A stretch of DNA of 64,000 nt from JAJZKE01 sp963762395. GTDB lineage: Bacteria > Patescibacteriota > Saccharimonadia > Saccharimonadales > UBA4665. The stretch is taken from NCBI GenBank assembly GCA_963762395.1, contig CAVXKL010000001.1, positions 124,001 through 188,000 on the forward strand. Reading direction: 5' to 3'. The position numbers were made by a program, and so were the translations under genes. The notes under the pieces are model-generated. The model was given only the letters and a program-made list of their open reading frames with translations, was not told the DNA's origin and ran no database searches. Positions 53,546 through 61,161 of the stretch are shown one piece after another (positions within the stretch are counted from its first letter, which is position 1; the number at the start of each line of letters is the position of its first letter).

Positions 53546-54730
53546 ATGGCCGAACAGTTTGATCGAAGTAAACCCCACGTAAACGTTGGTACTATGGGCC
53601 ACATTGACCATGGTAAGACAACACTAACAGCCGCTATTACTCATGTACTAGCCAAGAGACTACCATCTAAGATTAACATCCCTAAAAAATATGAAGAGAT
53701 AGATAACGCCCCTGAAGAAAAAGCTAGGGGAATTACCATTGCTACTTCCCACACCGAATATGAAAGCGAAAAGCGCCACTACGCCCACGTCGACATGCCC
53801 GGACATGCTGATTACATTAAGAACATGATCACAGGTGCCGCTCAGATTGATGGCGCTATATTAGTTGTCTCTGCTGCTGACGGTCCGATGCCCCAAACAA
53901 GGGAACACGTTCTATTGGCTCGTCAGGTTGGCGTTCCAAAGATTCTCGTTTTTCTTAACAAGATGGATATAGCTGACCCGGAACTAGTCGATCTAGTTGA
54001 AGAAGAAGTCCGTGAGCTACTGGATAAGAACGGTTTCGATAAAAATGCACCAATTATCCGAGGTTCTGCTTCTAAAGCTCTTGATGGCGATGCCGCTAAC
54101 GAAGATGCTGTTATGGAACTAGTTAAAGCTATGGATGATTACATCCCAGATCCAATTCGTGATTTAGCCAAGCCATTTTTGATGCCAATTGAAGATGTCT
54201 TCTCAATTAAGGGTCGTGGTACTGTTGGTACCGGCCGTATTGAGACAGGCGTTGTTAAGCTTAATGATGAAGTTGAGATTGTCGGTATTCGGCCAACTCA
54301 AAAATCTGTCGTTACCGGTATTGAAGCTTTCAAGAAATCACTAGACCAAGGACAGGCTGGTGACAATGCTGGTGTCTTACTTCGTGGAATTGAAAGGGAC
54401 GACATTGAGCGCGGTCAGGTTCTCGCTAAGCCAGGCACAATTACACCCCACACCGAATTTGATTCAGAGGTATATATCCTAACTAAAGAAGAAGGCGGAC
54501 GTCACACTCCATTCTTCAAAGGATACAAGCCACAGTTCTACTTCCGAACAACTGACGTAACTGGTGAAGTTGAACTACCAGCTGACAAAGAAATGGTTAT
54601 GCCGGGTGATACAGTAACATTCAAGGTTAAACTGCTGTCACCAATTGCCATGGAACAGGGACTGCGTTTCGCTATAAGAGAAGGTGGCCGAACTGTTGGT
54701 GCAGGTGTAGTCACTAAAATAGATAAATAG
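53546..54730 (+). CDS. tuf: Elongation factor Tu
   Basis: EF-Tu delivers aminoacyl-tRNA to the ribosome. The 394-residue GTPase has all motifs intact: GHIDHGKTT, the effector RGITIATSHTEYES, DMPGHADYI, and NKMD in VFLNKMDIADPE. Domains 2 and 3 follow with GRGTVGTGRIETG and FFKGYKPQFYFRTTDVTG. It has its own promoter and AAAGGAG ribosome binding site, so its expression does not depend on the damaged fusA upstream. Confidence 0.98.
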   Translation: MAEQFDRSKPHVNVGTMGHIDHGKTTLTAAITHVLAKRLPSKINIPKKYEEIDNAPEEKARGITIATSHTEYESEKRHYAHVDMPGHADYIKNMITGAAQIDGAILVVSAADGPMPQTREHVLLARQVGVPKILVFLNKMDIADPELVDLVEEEVRELLDKNGFDKNAPIIRGSASKALDGDAANEDAVMELVKAMDDYIPDPIRDLAKPFLMPIEDVFSIKGRGTVGTGRIETGVVKLNDEVEIVGIRPTQKSVVTGIEAFKKSLDQGQAGDNAGVLLRGIERDDIERGQVLAKPGTITPHTEFDSEVYILTKEEGGRHTPFFKGYKPQFYFRTTDVTGEVELPADKEMVMPGDTVTFKVKLLSPIAMEQGLRFAIREGGRTVGAGVVTKIDK

Positions 54731-54737
54731 GATATCT

Positions 54738-54755
54738 TTAAAGCGAAAGCTTTAA
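54738..54755 (+). other. GAAA-tetraloop hairpin between tuf and rpsJ
   Basis: TTAAAGC (54738-54744) and GCTTTAA (54749-54755) pair perfectly around a GAAA tetraloop, followed by TTTAA. The U run is too short for a confident terminator. It may reduce read-through from tuf to rpsJ or mark a processing site. Confidence 0.5.
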
Positions 54756-54775
54756 TTTAACAATTTAAGGAATAT

Positions 54776-55105
54776 ATGGCCGAAGCCAAAACCCCACTCG
54801 TAAAACAGCGTATTAGGATAAGACTTAAAGCGTATGATCACAAAGTTATTGATCAGGCAGCTAAACAGATTATTGATACCGCACTTCGTACAGGCGCATC
54901 ATTAGCCGGCCCTATTCCTTTGCCTACCAGGAAAAGTACCTTCACGGTCATAAAAAGCCCCCATATCTATAAGAAAAGCCGTGAACAGTTTGAAATGCGT
55001 ATTCATAAGCGTCTAATTGACGTTTTCGACCCTACTCCGAAGACAATCGATTCTCTTATGAGCCTGTCTTTGCCTGCCGGCTGTGACGTCGAAATAAAGA
55101 TGTAA
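54776..55105 (+). CDS. rpsJ: 30S ribosomal protein S10
   Basis: S10 is a head protein of the small subunit. The 109-residue form has a slightly long N-terminus, then RIRIRLKAYDHKVIDQAAKQI, AGPIPLPTRKSTFTV and SREQFEMRIHKRLIDV. AAGGAA precedes the ATG. In most bacteria S10 heads the S10 operon directly before rplC; here a small coiled-coil gene and a new promoter lie in between. Confidence 0.97.
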   Translation: MAEAKTPLVKQRIRIRLKAYDHKVIDQAAKQIIDTALRTGASLAGPIPLPTRKSTFTVIKSPHIYKKSREQFEMRIHKRLIDVFDPTPKTIDSLMSLSLPAGCDVEIKM

Positions 55106-55168
55106 GAGTTACTTTTTCAAATATTTAATGTTAAATATAGTACAACACTCAGAATATTGAGCTAGTTG

Positions 55169-55174
55169 TATGAT
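55169..55174 (+). promoter_or_regulatory. -10 box of the small coiled-coil gene
   Basis: TATGAT preceded by TG lies 6 nt before the ATG at 55181. An imperfect hairpin with ACAAC/GTTGT and CTCA/TGAG arms spans 55142-55169 and touches the box. Confidence 0.4.
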
Positions 55175-55180
55175 TAATTT

Positions 55181-55417
55181 ATGGATCAAGGACAATTTGA
55201 AGATATTAAAGAGTTAGTTCAAACAACTGCCTCTAATACTGAAATTAGTCTCAAGAAAGATTTGGATAGAATAGAGAGCAAGATGGCTAACGGCTTCGCG
55301 GGCGTAGGTAATGCCTTGTCTAATCTTAGCGAACACATTGATGACAGGTTTGACAACGTCGAATCAAGGCTAACTGATCACGAAATACGTACTACGCGAC
55401 TAGAACAGGCTGCCTAG
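55181..55417 (+). CDS. Small coiled-coil hypothetical protein, 78 aa
   Basis: The 78-residue protein is almost entirely helical and charged, with heptad spacing in LKKDLDRIESKMANGF and LSEHIDDRFDNVESRLTDHE, a pattern seen in phage-tail-like or trimeric coiled coils. I do not recognise a function. It lies between rpsJ and rplC, which are normally adjacent, and has its own probable leaderless promoter, so it is an insertion into the ribosomal cluster rather than part of the operon. Confidence 0.65.
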   Translation: MDQGQFEDIKELVQTTASNTEISLKKDLDRIESKMANGFAGVGNALSNLSEHIDDRFDNVESRLTDHEIRTTRLEQAA

Positions 55418-55460
55418 GCTCTAAAATCTGATTTTTTTATGCTGTAGAATTCTCAACGCA

Positions 55461-55488
55461 TTGACAGATATAACTTCGGCGTGATAAT
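55461..55488 (+). promoter_or_regulatory. S10/spc operon promoter before rplC
   Basis: A consensus TTGACA (55461-55466) is followed after 16 nt by GATAAT (55483-55488). The start point near 55495 gives a leader of about 120 nt. Confidence 0.65.
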
Positions 55489-55519
55489 CTGTCATGGTAT
55501 CTAGACAAAAATTATGTTA

Positions 55520-55568
55520 CTTGGTGTTACTAGATAGGTCTAATAGATAGAAACCGTCAGTCACCAAG
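55520..55568 (+). promoter_or_regulatory. Candidate leader stem-loop upstream of rplC
   Basis: CTTGGTG (55520-55526) and CACCAAG (55562-55568) are a perfect 7-bp inverted repeat enclosing 35 nt, inside the long rplC leader. A second inverted pair, TATCTAG/CTAGATA, partly overlaps it and could form an alternative fold. Ribosomal leaders of this length often carry feedback sites for an r-protein such as L4, but that is inference. Confidence 0.4.
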
Positions 55569-55617
55569 AATTTTAATATATTAACTAAATTAAGGTAATA
55601 AGTAAGGTACGTATTAA

Positions 55618-56235
55618 ATGGCCCCAAAATCCCTAATCACTCGAAAGATTGGTATGACATCCACAGTCGACGATAGCGGCTTAGTGAGAGCTGTTACCTT
55701 ACTAGCTGTTGATGAACACACCGTTATCCAGAAAAAGACGGAGCAAATAGATGGATATAATGCCGTCGCAATTGGCACCGAAACAGCTAAGCATCCAGGC
55801 AAGTCTCTAAAAGGTTACGCTAAACAAGCTAAAGTATTACCACGGATTATTAGGGAATTTAAGGTCGACAATATTACAGAATCATTAAACGTCGGAGAAA
55901 AATACAGCTCCGACGTTTTTAGTCCAGGCGACATAGTTGATGTCAGCGGCCTAAATAAAGGGAAAGGCTGGGCTGGTACTATTAGAAGGCATAATTTCCA
56001 TCGCGGCCGCAAAACTCATGGCGGTCAAAGCTATAGACGGGCTGGTTCAATTGGTTCGATGTATCCTCAGCATATCCTAAAGGGCAAGAAGATGCCCGGC
56101 CAGCTTGGCCATGAGAAGGTTACTGTTAAAAATCTTAAAGTCGCCTTAGTTGACCCTGAAAAGCATGTTATTGGACTGTTTGGTGCTGTTCCCGGTCCTA
56201 AAAAAGGAATATTAGTAATTAGGGAGGCGAAGTAA
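55618..56235 (+). CDS. rplC: 50S ribosomal protein L3
   Basis: L3 (205 residues) begins LITRKIGMTSTVDDSG and has the loop that reaches the peptidyl transferase centre with RRHNFHRGRKTHGGQSYRRA, then SIGSMYPQH and KMPGQLGHEKVTVKNL. It starts the main S10/spc run behind a strong promoter and a structured leader. Its stop overlaps rplD (TAATG). Confidence 0.97.
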   Translation: MAPKSLITRKIGMTSTVDDSGLVRAVTLLAVDEHTVIQKKTEQIDGYNAVAIGTETAKHPGKSLKGYAKQAKVLPRIIREFKVDNITESLNVGEKYSSDVFSPGDIVDVSGLNKGKGWAGTIRRHNFHRGRKTHGGQSYRRAGSIGSMYPQHILKGKKMPGQLGHEKVTVKNLKVALVDPEKHVIGLFGAVPGPKKGILVIREAK

Positions 56236-56870
56236 TGAACGCCCCAACATATACAACCAGCGGTCAAAAAGCTGCTAGTGAGACTATTTTATCTAAAGAA
56301 GTTTTTGGTCAAGAGATTAAAAACCACCAGTTGCTTAAAGATGCCTACAGCGCCTACCTAGCTAATGGCCGCGAGAATCTAGCTGTTGTTAAAACCAGAG
56401 GACTAGTTTCTGGCGGCGGTAGGAAACCTTGGCGACAAAAAGGTACGGGTAGAGCCCGTTTTGGCTCAAGCCGCAACCCGATTTGGCGAGGCGGTGGTAT
56501 AGTTTTTGGTCCAACCGGCAATGAGAACTACACCAAAAAACTTAACATCAAGGCTAAAAGAGTTGCCTTAAAACAATCTCTAACGCTAGCTCAAAAAGAC
56601 TCTAAGATTTGCGTTATTGAAAGTATAAAGCTTAAAAAAGCTAAAACGGCTGAATTAAATAAGCTTATCAATAAAATATCCCCGGAAGGCTCAATATTGT
56701 TTGTTTTTGACAATTTATCTGATGAAATTAAATTATCCGCTAGGAATATTCCGTTTGTCCTCTTATCTACCGTCAAAGGTTTAAATGTTTTTGACGTTTT
56801 AAATAGCGATCATATCGTCATTAGCAAGGAAGCCCTCACCGAAATTGAATCGCGACTGGGGGACAAATAA
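56235..56870 (+). CDS. rplD: 50S ribosomal protein L4
   Basis: L4 (211 residues) lines the exit tunnel. RGLVSGGGRKPWRQKGTGRA and GSSRNPIWRGGGIVFGP form its conserved extended loop. The C-terminus is normal for the family. In some bacteria L4 represses its own operon through the leader RNA. TAATG overlaps join it to rplC and rplW. Confidence 0.97.
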   Translation: MNAPTYTTSGQKAASETILSKEVFGQEIKNHQLLKDAYSAYLANGRENLAVVKTRGLVSGGGRKPWRQKGTGRARFGSSRNPIWRGGGIVFGPTGNENYTKKLNIKAKRVALKQSLTLAQKDSKICVIESIKLKKAKTAELNKLINKISPEGSILFVFDNLSDEIKLSARNIPFVLLSTVKGLNVFDVLNSDHIVISKEALTEIESRLGDK

Positions 56871-57322
56871 TGTCTAAAACTTTAGCTATGACACCCTTAA
56901 TTAACGAAAAGACATACGATTTATCTAAATCTAAGAATGTTTACGTCTTTGATGTACCATCTAGCGCCAATAAGCTGGAAGTTCTAAAAGCTGTTAAGGC
57001 TCAATTTGAAGTTAAGATTAAATCAGTCAACATAATGAACGTTAAGGGCAAGGCCAAAAGAACTATTTCTCTAACTGGTAAAAAGTCTGTTAATAGTGAG
57101 GGCTTTCGACCTAACTCTAAGAAAGCTTATGTAACCTTAGTAAAAGATCAGTCGTTGCCTTTCTTTGAAAGTATCGATGAGGCAGAAGAGAAACGAGAAG
57201 CTAACCAAGAGAAATTTGATAAAGCTGCCAAGAAACAAGCTGAAAAAGAAGTAAAGGCCCAGAAGGTTGAAACAACTGCTAAGCGCCATTTCTTAAGGAC
57301 CAAAAAGCCGGAAGGTAAATAA
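56870..57322 (+). CDS. rplW: 50S ribosomal protein L23 with charged tail
   Basis: L23 stands at the tunnel exit and is the docking site of trigger factor. The core (1-105) has TPLINEKTYDLSKSKNVYVF, a loop with KGKAKRTISLTG and KKAYVTLVKDQSLPFF. Residues 106-150 form a Glu/Lys/Ala-rich helix not found in typical L23 (about 95-100 residues). The tail may lie near the exit site. It is coupled to rplD by TAATG. Confidence 0.95.
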   Translation: MSKTLAMTPLINEKTYDLSKSKNVYVFDVPSSANKLEVLKAVKAQFEVKIKSVNIMNVKGKAKRTISLTGKKSVNSEGFRPNSKKAYVTLVKDQSLPFFESIDEAEEKREANQEKFDKAAKKQAEKEVKAQKVETTAKRHFLRTKKPEGK

Positions 57323-57323
57323 G

Positions 57324-58178
57324 ATGGATAGTTCATATAAGCCAACAACAGCCGGCCGAAGAGGCATGAGTAAGCGTGATTTCTCAGCTATAACGACAAA
57401 TAAACGAGTCGACTCACTTGCGGTAGTAAGGGCTGTCGGATCAGGTCGAAATAATCAAGGCAGGATCACCACCAGACATAAAGGTGGCGGTGCTCGGAAG
57501 TTCTATAGAATGGTCAGTTTTAGTTTGCCAGAAGGCTTTAGAGGCACAGTTGAGCACATTGAATATGACCCTAACCGTAGCGCTAACCTAGCCAGAATTA
57601 AGCAAGAAGATGGCACGTACAACTATATTCTAGCTACTCAAGACATGAAAATAGGTCAAAAAATATCTATCGGCGAGAATTCGGCAATTGAAAATGGCAA
57701 CAGACTAGCTCTCAAGGAACTACCTATAGGCAGTCTGGTTCACGCTATTGAACTGCAACCAGGTAAAGGTGCCCAGATGGCCAGATCGGCTGGTACAAGC
57801 GCCCAATTAATGGCTAGAGATAACGGCTATGCTCAGCTTAGATTACCAAGCGGAGAAGTTAGGCAAGTTAACGAGAACTGCACAGCCAGTATCGGTATTG
57901 TCGGTAATGAACAGCACCAAAACATCAAGATCGGTAAAGCCGGCATTAAACGACATATGGGCATCAGGCCATCTGTCCGTGGTGTTGTCATGAATGCTGT
58001 TGATCACCCTCATGGTGGCGGAGACGGTGGTCGTCATGGTGTTGGTGGTGGTAAGGGACATGGTTCCGCACCAAAAACTCCTTGGGGCCAAAAGACGCTT
58101 GGATACAAGACAAGAAAACGAAAGAGTACCAATAAGTACATTGTTAGAAGCCGACATCTTTCGAAGAGGGGTAATTAG
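57324..58178 (+). CDS. rplB: 50S ribosomal protein L2
   Basis: L2 (284 residues) is needed for subunit joining and peptidyl transfer. It has YKPTTAGRRGMSKRDFS at the start, GRNNQGRITTRHKGGGARK (about 34-52), and the conserved VMNAVDHPHGGGDGGRHGVG (about 223-242) with the functionally important histidine. It follows rplW with a 1-nt gap. Confidence 0.98.
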   Translation: MDSSYKPTTAGRRGMSKRDFSAITTNKRVDSLAVVRAVGSGRNNQGRITTRHKGGGARKFYRMVSFSLPEGFRGTVEHIEYDPNRSANLARIKQEDGTYNYILATQDMKIGQKISIGENSAIENGNRLALKELPIGSLVHAIELQPGKGAQMARSAGTSAQLMARDNGYAQLRLPSGEVRQVNENCTASIGIVGNEQHQNIKIGKAGIKRHMGIRPSVRGVVMNAVDHPHGGGDGGRHGVGGGKGHGSAPKTPWGQKTLGYKTRKRKSTNKYIVRSRHLSKRGN

Positions 58179-58478
58179 ATGAGCCGTTCACTGAAAAAAG
58201 GTCCATATATAGACTATAAACTAGCTAAGAAAGTCGCCGCCCTTTCTTCTGATGACAGGACGATCATTAAGACCTGGGCCAGAGCCAGTACCATCTCGCC
58301 CGACTTTGTTGGCCGGACTATCGCTGTCCATAACGGTAAACTTCATATACCTGTTTTCATAACCGAAAACATGGTTGGACATAAACTAGGAGAATTCGCA
58401 CCGACTCGTAAATTTAGACGTCACGGCGGCAAGCAAGCCAAGGAGGCTGAGACTAATGTCAGTTCAAGCAATAGCTAA
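58179..58478 (+). CDS. rpsS: 30S ribosomal protein S19
   Basis: S19 (99 residues) begins MSRSLKKGPYIDYKL and contains the KTWARASTISPDFVGRTIAV and VGHKLGEFAPTRKFRRHGG segments that contact the head of 16S rRNA. It abuts rplB. The end overlaps the rplV start by 23 nt, and the rplV ribosome binding site lies inside its coding region. Confidence 0.97.
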   Translation: MSRSLKKGPYIDYKLAKKVAALSSDDRTIIKTWARASTISPDFVGRTIAVHNGKLHIPVFITENMVGHKLGEFAPTRKFRRHGGKQAKEAETNVSSSNS

Positions 58479-58863
58479 GAATATTAGAATTAGCCCTCGT
58501 AAAGTTAGTGTGGTGGCTGCTTTAGTTCGCGGTCGCACAGTTGACGATGCCATGACAATTCTTGAATACACCCCAAGACGTTCGGCATTGGCTGTTAAAA
58601 AAGTAATTGGCAGCGCTAAGGCTAACGCTTTGCATAACCACGGTCTAAGAGCTGAAGGTCTCAGGATTATTGAAATTAGCGTTACCGGCGGCCGATCGTT
58701 AAAACGCTACCGCCCAGCCTCACACGGCCGGGCCCTACCATTTGTTAGACGTTCATCACATATTCGGGTAGTTATTGACGGCGAAAAACGACCTCTGCCT
58801 AAGCCAAAAATTACTACCGTAGCCAAGAAGGAAAACACCATAAAGCCTAAGGAGACTAAATAA
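58456..58863 (+). CDS. rplV: 50S ribosomal protein L22
   Basis: L22 (135 residues) reaches into the exit tunnel. AKNIRISPRKVSVVAALVRG and GGRSLKRYRPASHGRALPF (the tunnel loop) with SHIRVVIDG are conserved. The last 20 residues are basic and extra. AAGGAGGC at 58440-58447 sets the ATG, which overlaps rpsS. Confidence 0.97.
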   Translation: MSVQAIAKNIRISPRKVSVVAALVRGRTVDDAMTILEYTPRRSALAVKKVIGSAKANALHNHGLRAEGLRIIEISVTGGRSLKRYRPASHGRALPFVRRSSHIRVVIDGEKRPLPKPKITTVAKKENTIKPKETK

Positions 58864-58864
58864 G

Positions 58865-59494
58865 ATGGGTCAGAAAGTCAATCCCATTTCAATGCGTCTT
58901 CAGGTCAATAAAGACTGGCGAAGCAAGTGGTTCAGCGATAAGAGAAATTACGCCAGCTATTTAGCCCAAGATTTAGTAGTCCGTAAGATGATCACCGACA
59001 AACTAGGCTCTCGGGCTGCTATCTCTAAAGTCGAAATAGCCAGAACACCCAATCTTGTCAACGTCACCATCTTTACCGGACGAGCCGGTGTCGTTATTGG
59101 TAAGGGTGGAACTGGCGCTAGCGAGCTTAAAGACGCTATTGAAAAGATATATGCTACGCCTACTAGAGTTAACATTGAAGAAATTAAAAAAGCCGATCTT
59201 CAAGCTAAACTAGTCGCTGAAAATATAGCCCACCAGCTAGAAAGACGAATGAGCTTCAGACGTATTATTAAATCTTCTTCAGCCGCTACTATGAGGGCCG
59301 GGGCAAAAGGTATCCGTATCGAAGTTGCCGGACGGCTGAATGGAGCCGAAATGTCTAGACGAGAGAAAGAAGTTGCTGGTTCGGTTCCACTTCATACCAT
59401 CAGGGCAGACATTGACTTTGCCCAAGTTAACGCTAAAACTGTCGCCGGTATTATTGGCGTTAAAGTCTGGATATATAAGGGGGAGGTTCTTTAA
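58865..59494 (+). CDS. rpsC: 30S ribosomal protein S3
   Basis: S3 (209 residues) binds mRNA at the entry channel. It begins GQKVNPISMRLQVNKDWRS, has the KH-domain VVIGKGGTGASELKDAI (about 76-92) and C-terminal RRMSFRRIIKSS and IRIEVAGRLNGAEMSR. Length is normal. The ribosome binding site of rplP (GGGAGG) lies in its last codons. Confidence 0.97.
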   Translation: MGQKVNPISMRLQVNKDWRSKWFSDKRNYASYLAQDLVVRKMITDKLGSRAAISKVEIARTPNLVNVTIFTGRAGVVIGKGGTGASELKDAIEKIYATPTRVNIEEIKKADLQAKLVAENIAHQLERRMSFRRIIKSSSAATMRAGAKGIRIEVAGRLNGAEMSRREKEVAGSVPLHTIRADIDFAQVNAKTVAGIIGVKVWIYKGEVL

Positions 59495-59495
59495 G

Positions 59496-59909
59496 ATGTT
59501 AATGCCTTCCAGAACTAAATTTAGACGCGTTAGAAAGGGTGTTATCCGTGGCGTATCAACCTCTGGTAATTCAATCGCTTTCGGTGAATATGGTCTTCAG
59601 GCTATGGGCCAAGCAAGAATCAAGGCTAGTCAGATTGAAGCTTCCCGTCAGGCAATGACTAGATACATTAAGCGAGGCGGTAAAATATGGATCCGTATCT
59701 TTCCCCATATTCCGGTTACTAAAAAACCTTTAGACGTTAAGATGGGCAGCGGTAAAGGCAGTCCTGAATTTTATGTAGCTAAAGTTAAGCCAGGCACCGT
59801 TCTTTTCGAAATGCAAGGGGTAACTGAAGATGTCGCCAGAGAAGCTATGAGACTAGCTGCCAACAAACTACCGGTTAGAACTAAGTTTACAAGACGCGAG
59901 GACGATTAA
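59496..59909 (+). CDS. rplP: 50S ribosomal protein L16
   Basis: L16 (137 residues) binds near the A and P sites. The true start is the ATG at 59496, giving the canonical MLMPSRTKFRRVRKG; a longer open frame upstream overlaps rpsC and is not coding. RQAMTRYIKRGGKIWIRIFP and KMGSGKGSPEFYVAKVKPG are conserved. GGGAGG at 59480-59486 precedes it. Confidence 0.96.
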   Translation: MLMPSRTKFRRVRKGVIRGVSTSGNSIAFGEYGLQAMGQARIKASQIEASRQAMTRYIKRGGKIWIRIFPHIPVTKKPLDVKMGSGKGSPEFYVAKVKPGTVLFEMQGVTEDVAREAMRLAANKLPVRTKFTRREDD

Positions 59910-59911
59910 CC

Positions 59912-60112
59912 ATGAAGATAGCTGAAATACGTAAAATGTCGACCGCTGATCTAGCCACTACCTCTAACTCAATTAAGGAAGAACTAGTCGAGCTTAGAAG
60001 ACGGACACGTTTGGGTGAAAATAATAACGTTCGGGCTATAAGACTAAAGCGTAAGGACTTGGCCCGTGTATTAACCGTTTTAAGCGAAGAGCTAATGAAG
60101 GAGACGAAGTAA
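59912..60112 (+). CDS. rpmC: 50S ribosomal protein L29
   Basis: L29 (66 residues) is a helical hairpin at the tunnel exit next to L23. MKIAEIRKMSTADLATT, ELVELRRRTRLGENNNVRAI and the KRKDLARVLTVLSE end fit the family. It is coupled to rpsQ by a TAATG overlap. Confidence 0.93.
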   Translation: MKIAEIRKMSTADLATTSNSIKEELVELRRRTRLGENNNVRAIRLKRKDLARVLTVLSEELMKETK

Positions 60113-60456
60113 TGCCTAAAGTAATAGTCGGTATTGTAACTTCCAGTAAGGCTAATAAGACAATCACCGTTCTGACTTCAAGCCGCCGTACACATCCTGT
60201 ATATAAGAAGCAATATTCAGTCTCTAAGAAGATCCTAACCCACGACGAGAAGAATGAAGCTCAACCCGGAGACAAGGTCCAAATTGTCGAAACCAGACCA
60301 ATAAGCGCTAAAAAGCATTTTAAACTTGATAAAATCCTTGAGAAGCCGGTACTAGGCGAAGAACTATTAGCCGTAACTAAAGTTGAAGACGAAGTTAAAA
60401 GACCGGCCTCAAAGTCTAAGAAAAGCGACGACGAAGATAGTAAGGAAACCGCATGA
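60112..60456 (+). CDS. rpsQ: 30S ribosomal protein S17 with extended tail
   Basis: S17 (114 residues) has the OB-fold core VGIVTSSKANKTITVLTSSR, HPVYKKQYSVSKKILTHDE and GDKVQIVETRPISAKKHFKL. After residue 80 a Lys/Glu/Asp-rich tail follows that usual S17 proteins (about 80-90 residues) lack. The stop overlaps rplN (ATGA). Confidence 0.95.
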   Translation: MPKVIVGIVTSSKANKTITVLTSSRRTHPVYKKQYSVSKKILTHDEKNEAQPGDKVQIVETRPISAKKHFKLDKILEKPVLGEELLAVTKVEDEVKRPASKSKKSDDEDSKETA

Positions 60457-60824
60457 TTCAGCAGGAAACACGACTAATCGTAGCCGATAATTCAGGGGCA
60501 AAGGAAATACTTTGCATCCGTGTTCTAGGCGGTTCTAGACGCCGCTATGCCAGAGTTGGCGATATTATTGTGGCCACTGTTAAACAAGCAGCTCCAAACG
60601 GCAACGTTAGAAAAAAATCAGTTGTTAAGGCTGTCGTTATTAGAACCAGAGACACTATTAGGAGAAAAGACGGCTCAACTATTGCCTTTGACGATAACGC
60701 TGCTGTTATCCTGTCGGAAGACGACCTAACGCCAAAAGCTACCCGTATATTCGGCCCAGTACCCAGAGAACTCAGAGACCGCGGTTATTCTAAGATCGTT
60801 TCACTCGCTTCGGAGGTGCTTTAA
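60453..60824 (+). CDS. rplN: 50S ribosomal protein L14
   Basis: L14 (123 residues) contributes to an inter-subunit bridge. MIQQETRLIVADNSGAKEIL, RRYARVGDIIVATVKQA, KAVVIRTRDTIRRKDGSTIA and the VPRELRDRGYSKIVSLASE end are canonical. Length is exactly normal. Confidence 0.98.
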   Translation: MIQQETRLIVADNSGAKEILCIRVLGGSRRRYARVGDIIVATVKQAAPNGNVRKKSVVKAVVIRTRDTIRRKDGSTIAFDDNAAVILSEDDLTPKATRIFGPVPRELRDRGYSKIVSLASEVL

Positions 60825-60825
60825 A

Positions 60826-61161
60826 ATGAATGTAAATAGACCATATAAGATTAAACTAAAGACCGGCGATAAGGTTATTGTCCTAGGCGGCAAATATAAG
60901 GGTAAGACAGGTAAGATATTAAGGGTTCATCCTCGAGAGAATAAGGTAAGCGTAGAAGGCATAAATATTGTTAAAAAGCACATTAAACCAAGTCGAACTA
61001 ACCGCGTTGGCTCAATTAAAGAGATTATTAAACCGATCTGGGTAAGCAAGGTTGCAATTTATGAACCGGAGCTTAAAAAGCCATCTAGAGTCAAGATTAA
61101 GGTTGACGATAAAGGTCTTAAGACAAGGCTCTACGCCAAAAGTTCGAAGGAGATTAAGTAA
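60826..61161 (+). CDS. rplX: 50S ribosomal protein L24
   Basis: L24 (111 residues) starts large-subunit assembly. The KOW motif is KLKTGDKVIVLGGKYKGKTG (about 9-28), followed by VSVEGINIVKKHIKPS. Length is normal. It overlaps rplE by TAATG. Confidence 0.96.
   Translation: MNVNRPYKIKLKTGDKVIVLGGKYKGKTGKILRVHPRENKVSVEGINIVKKHIKPSRTNRVGSIKEIIKPIWVSKVAIYEPELKKPSRVKIKVDDKGLKTRLYAKSSKEIK

Noticed and set aside
55424..55440. Terminator AAAATC/GATTTT after the 78-residue gene
   Set aside because: The arms leave a loop of only one base; with a wider loop the stem is four A-T pairs, too weak.
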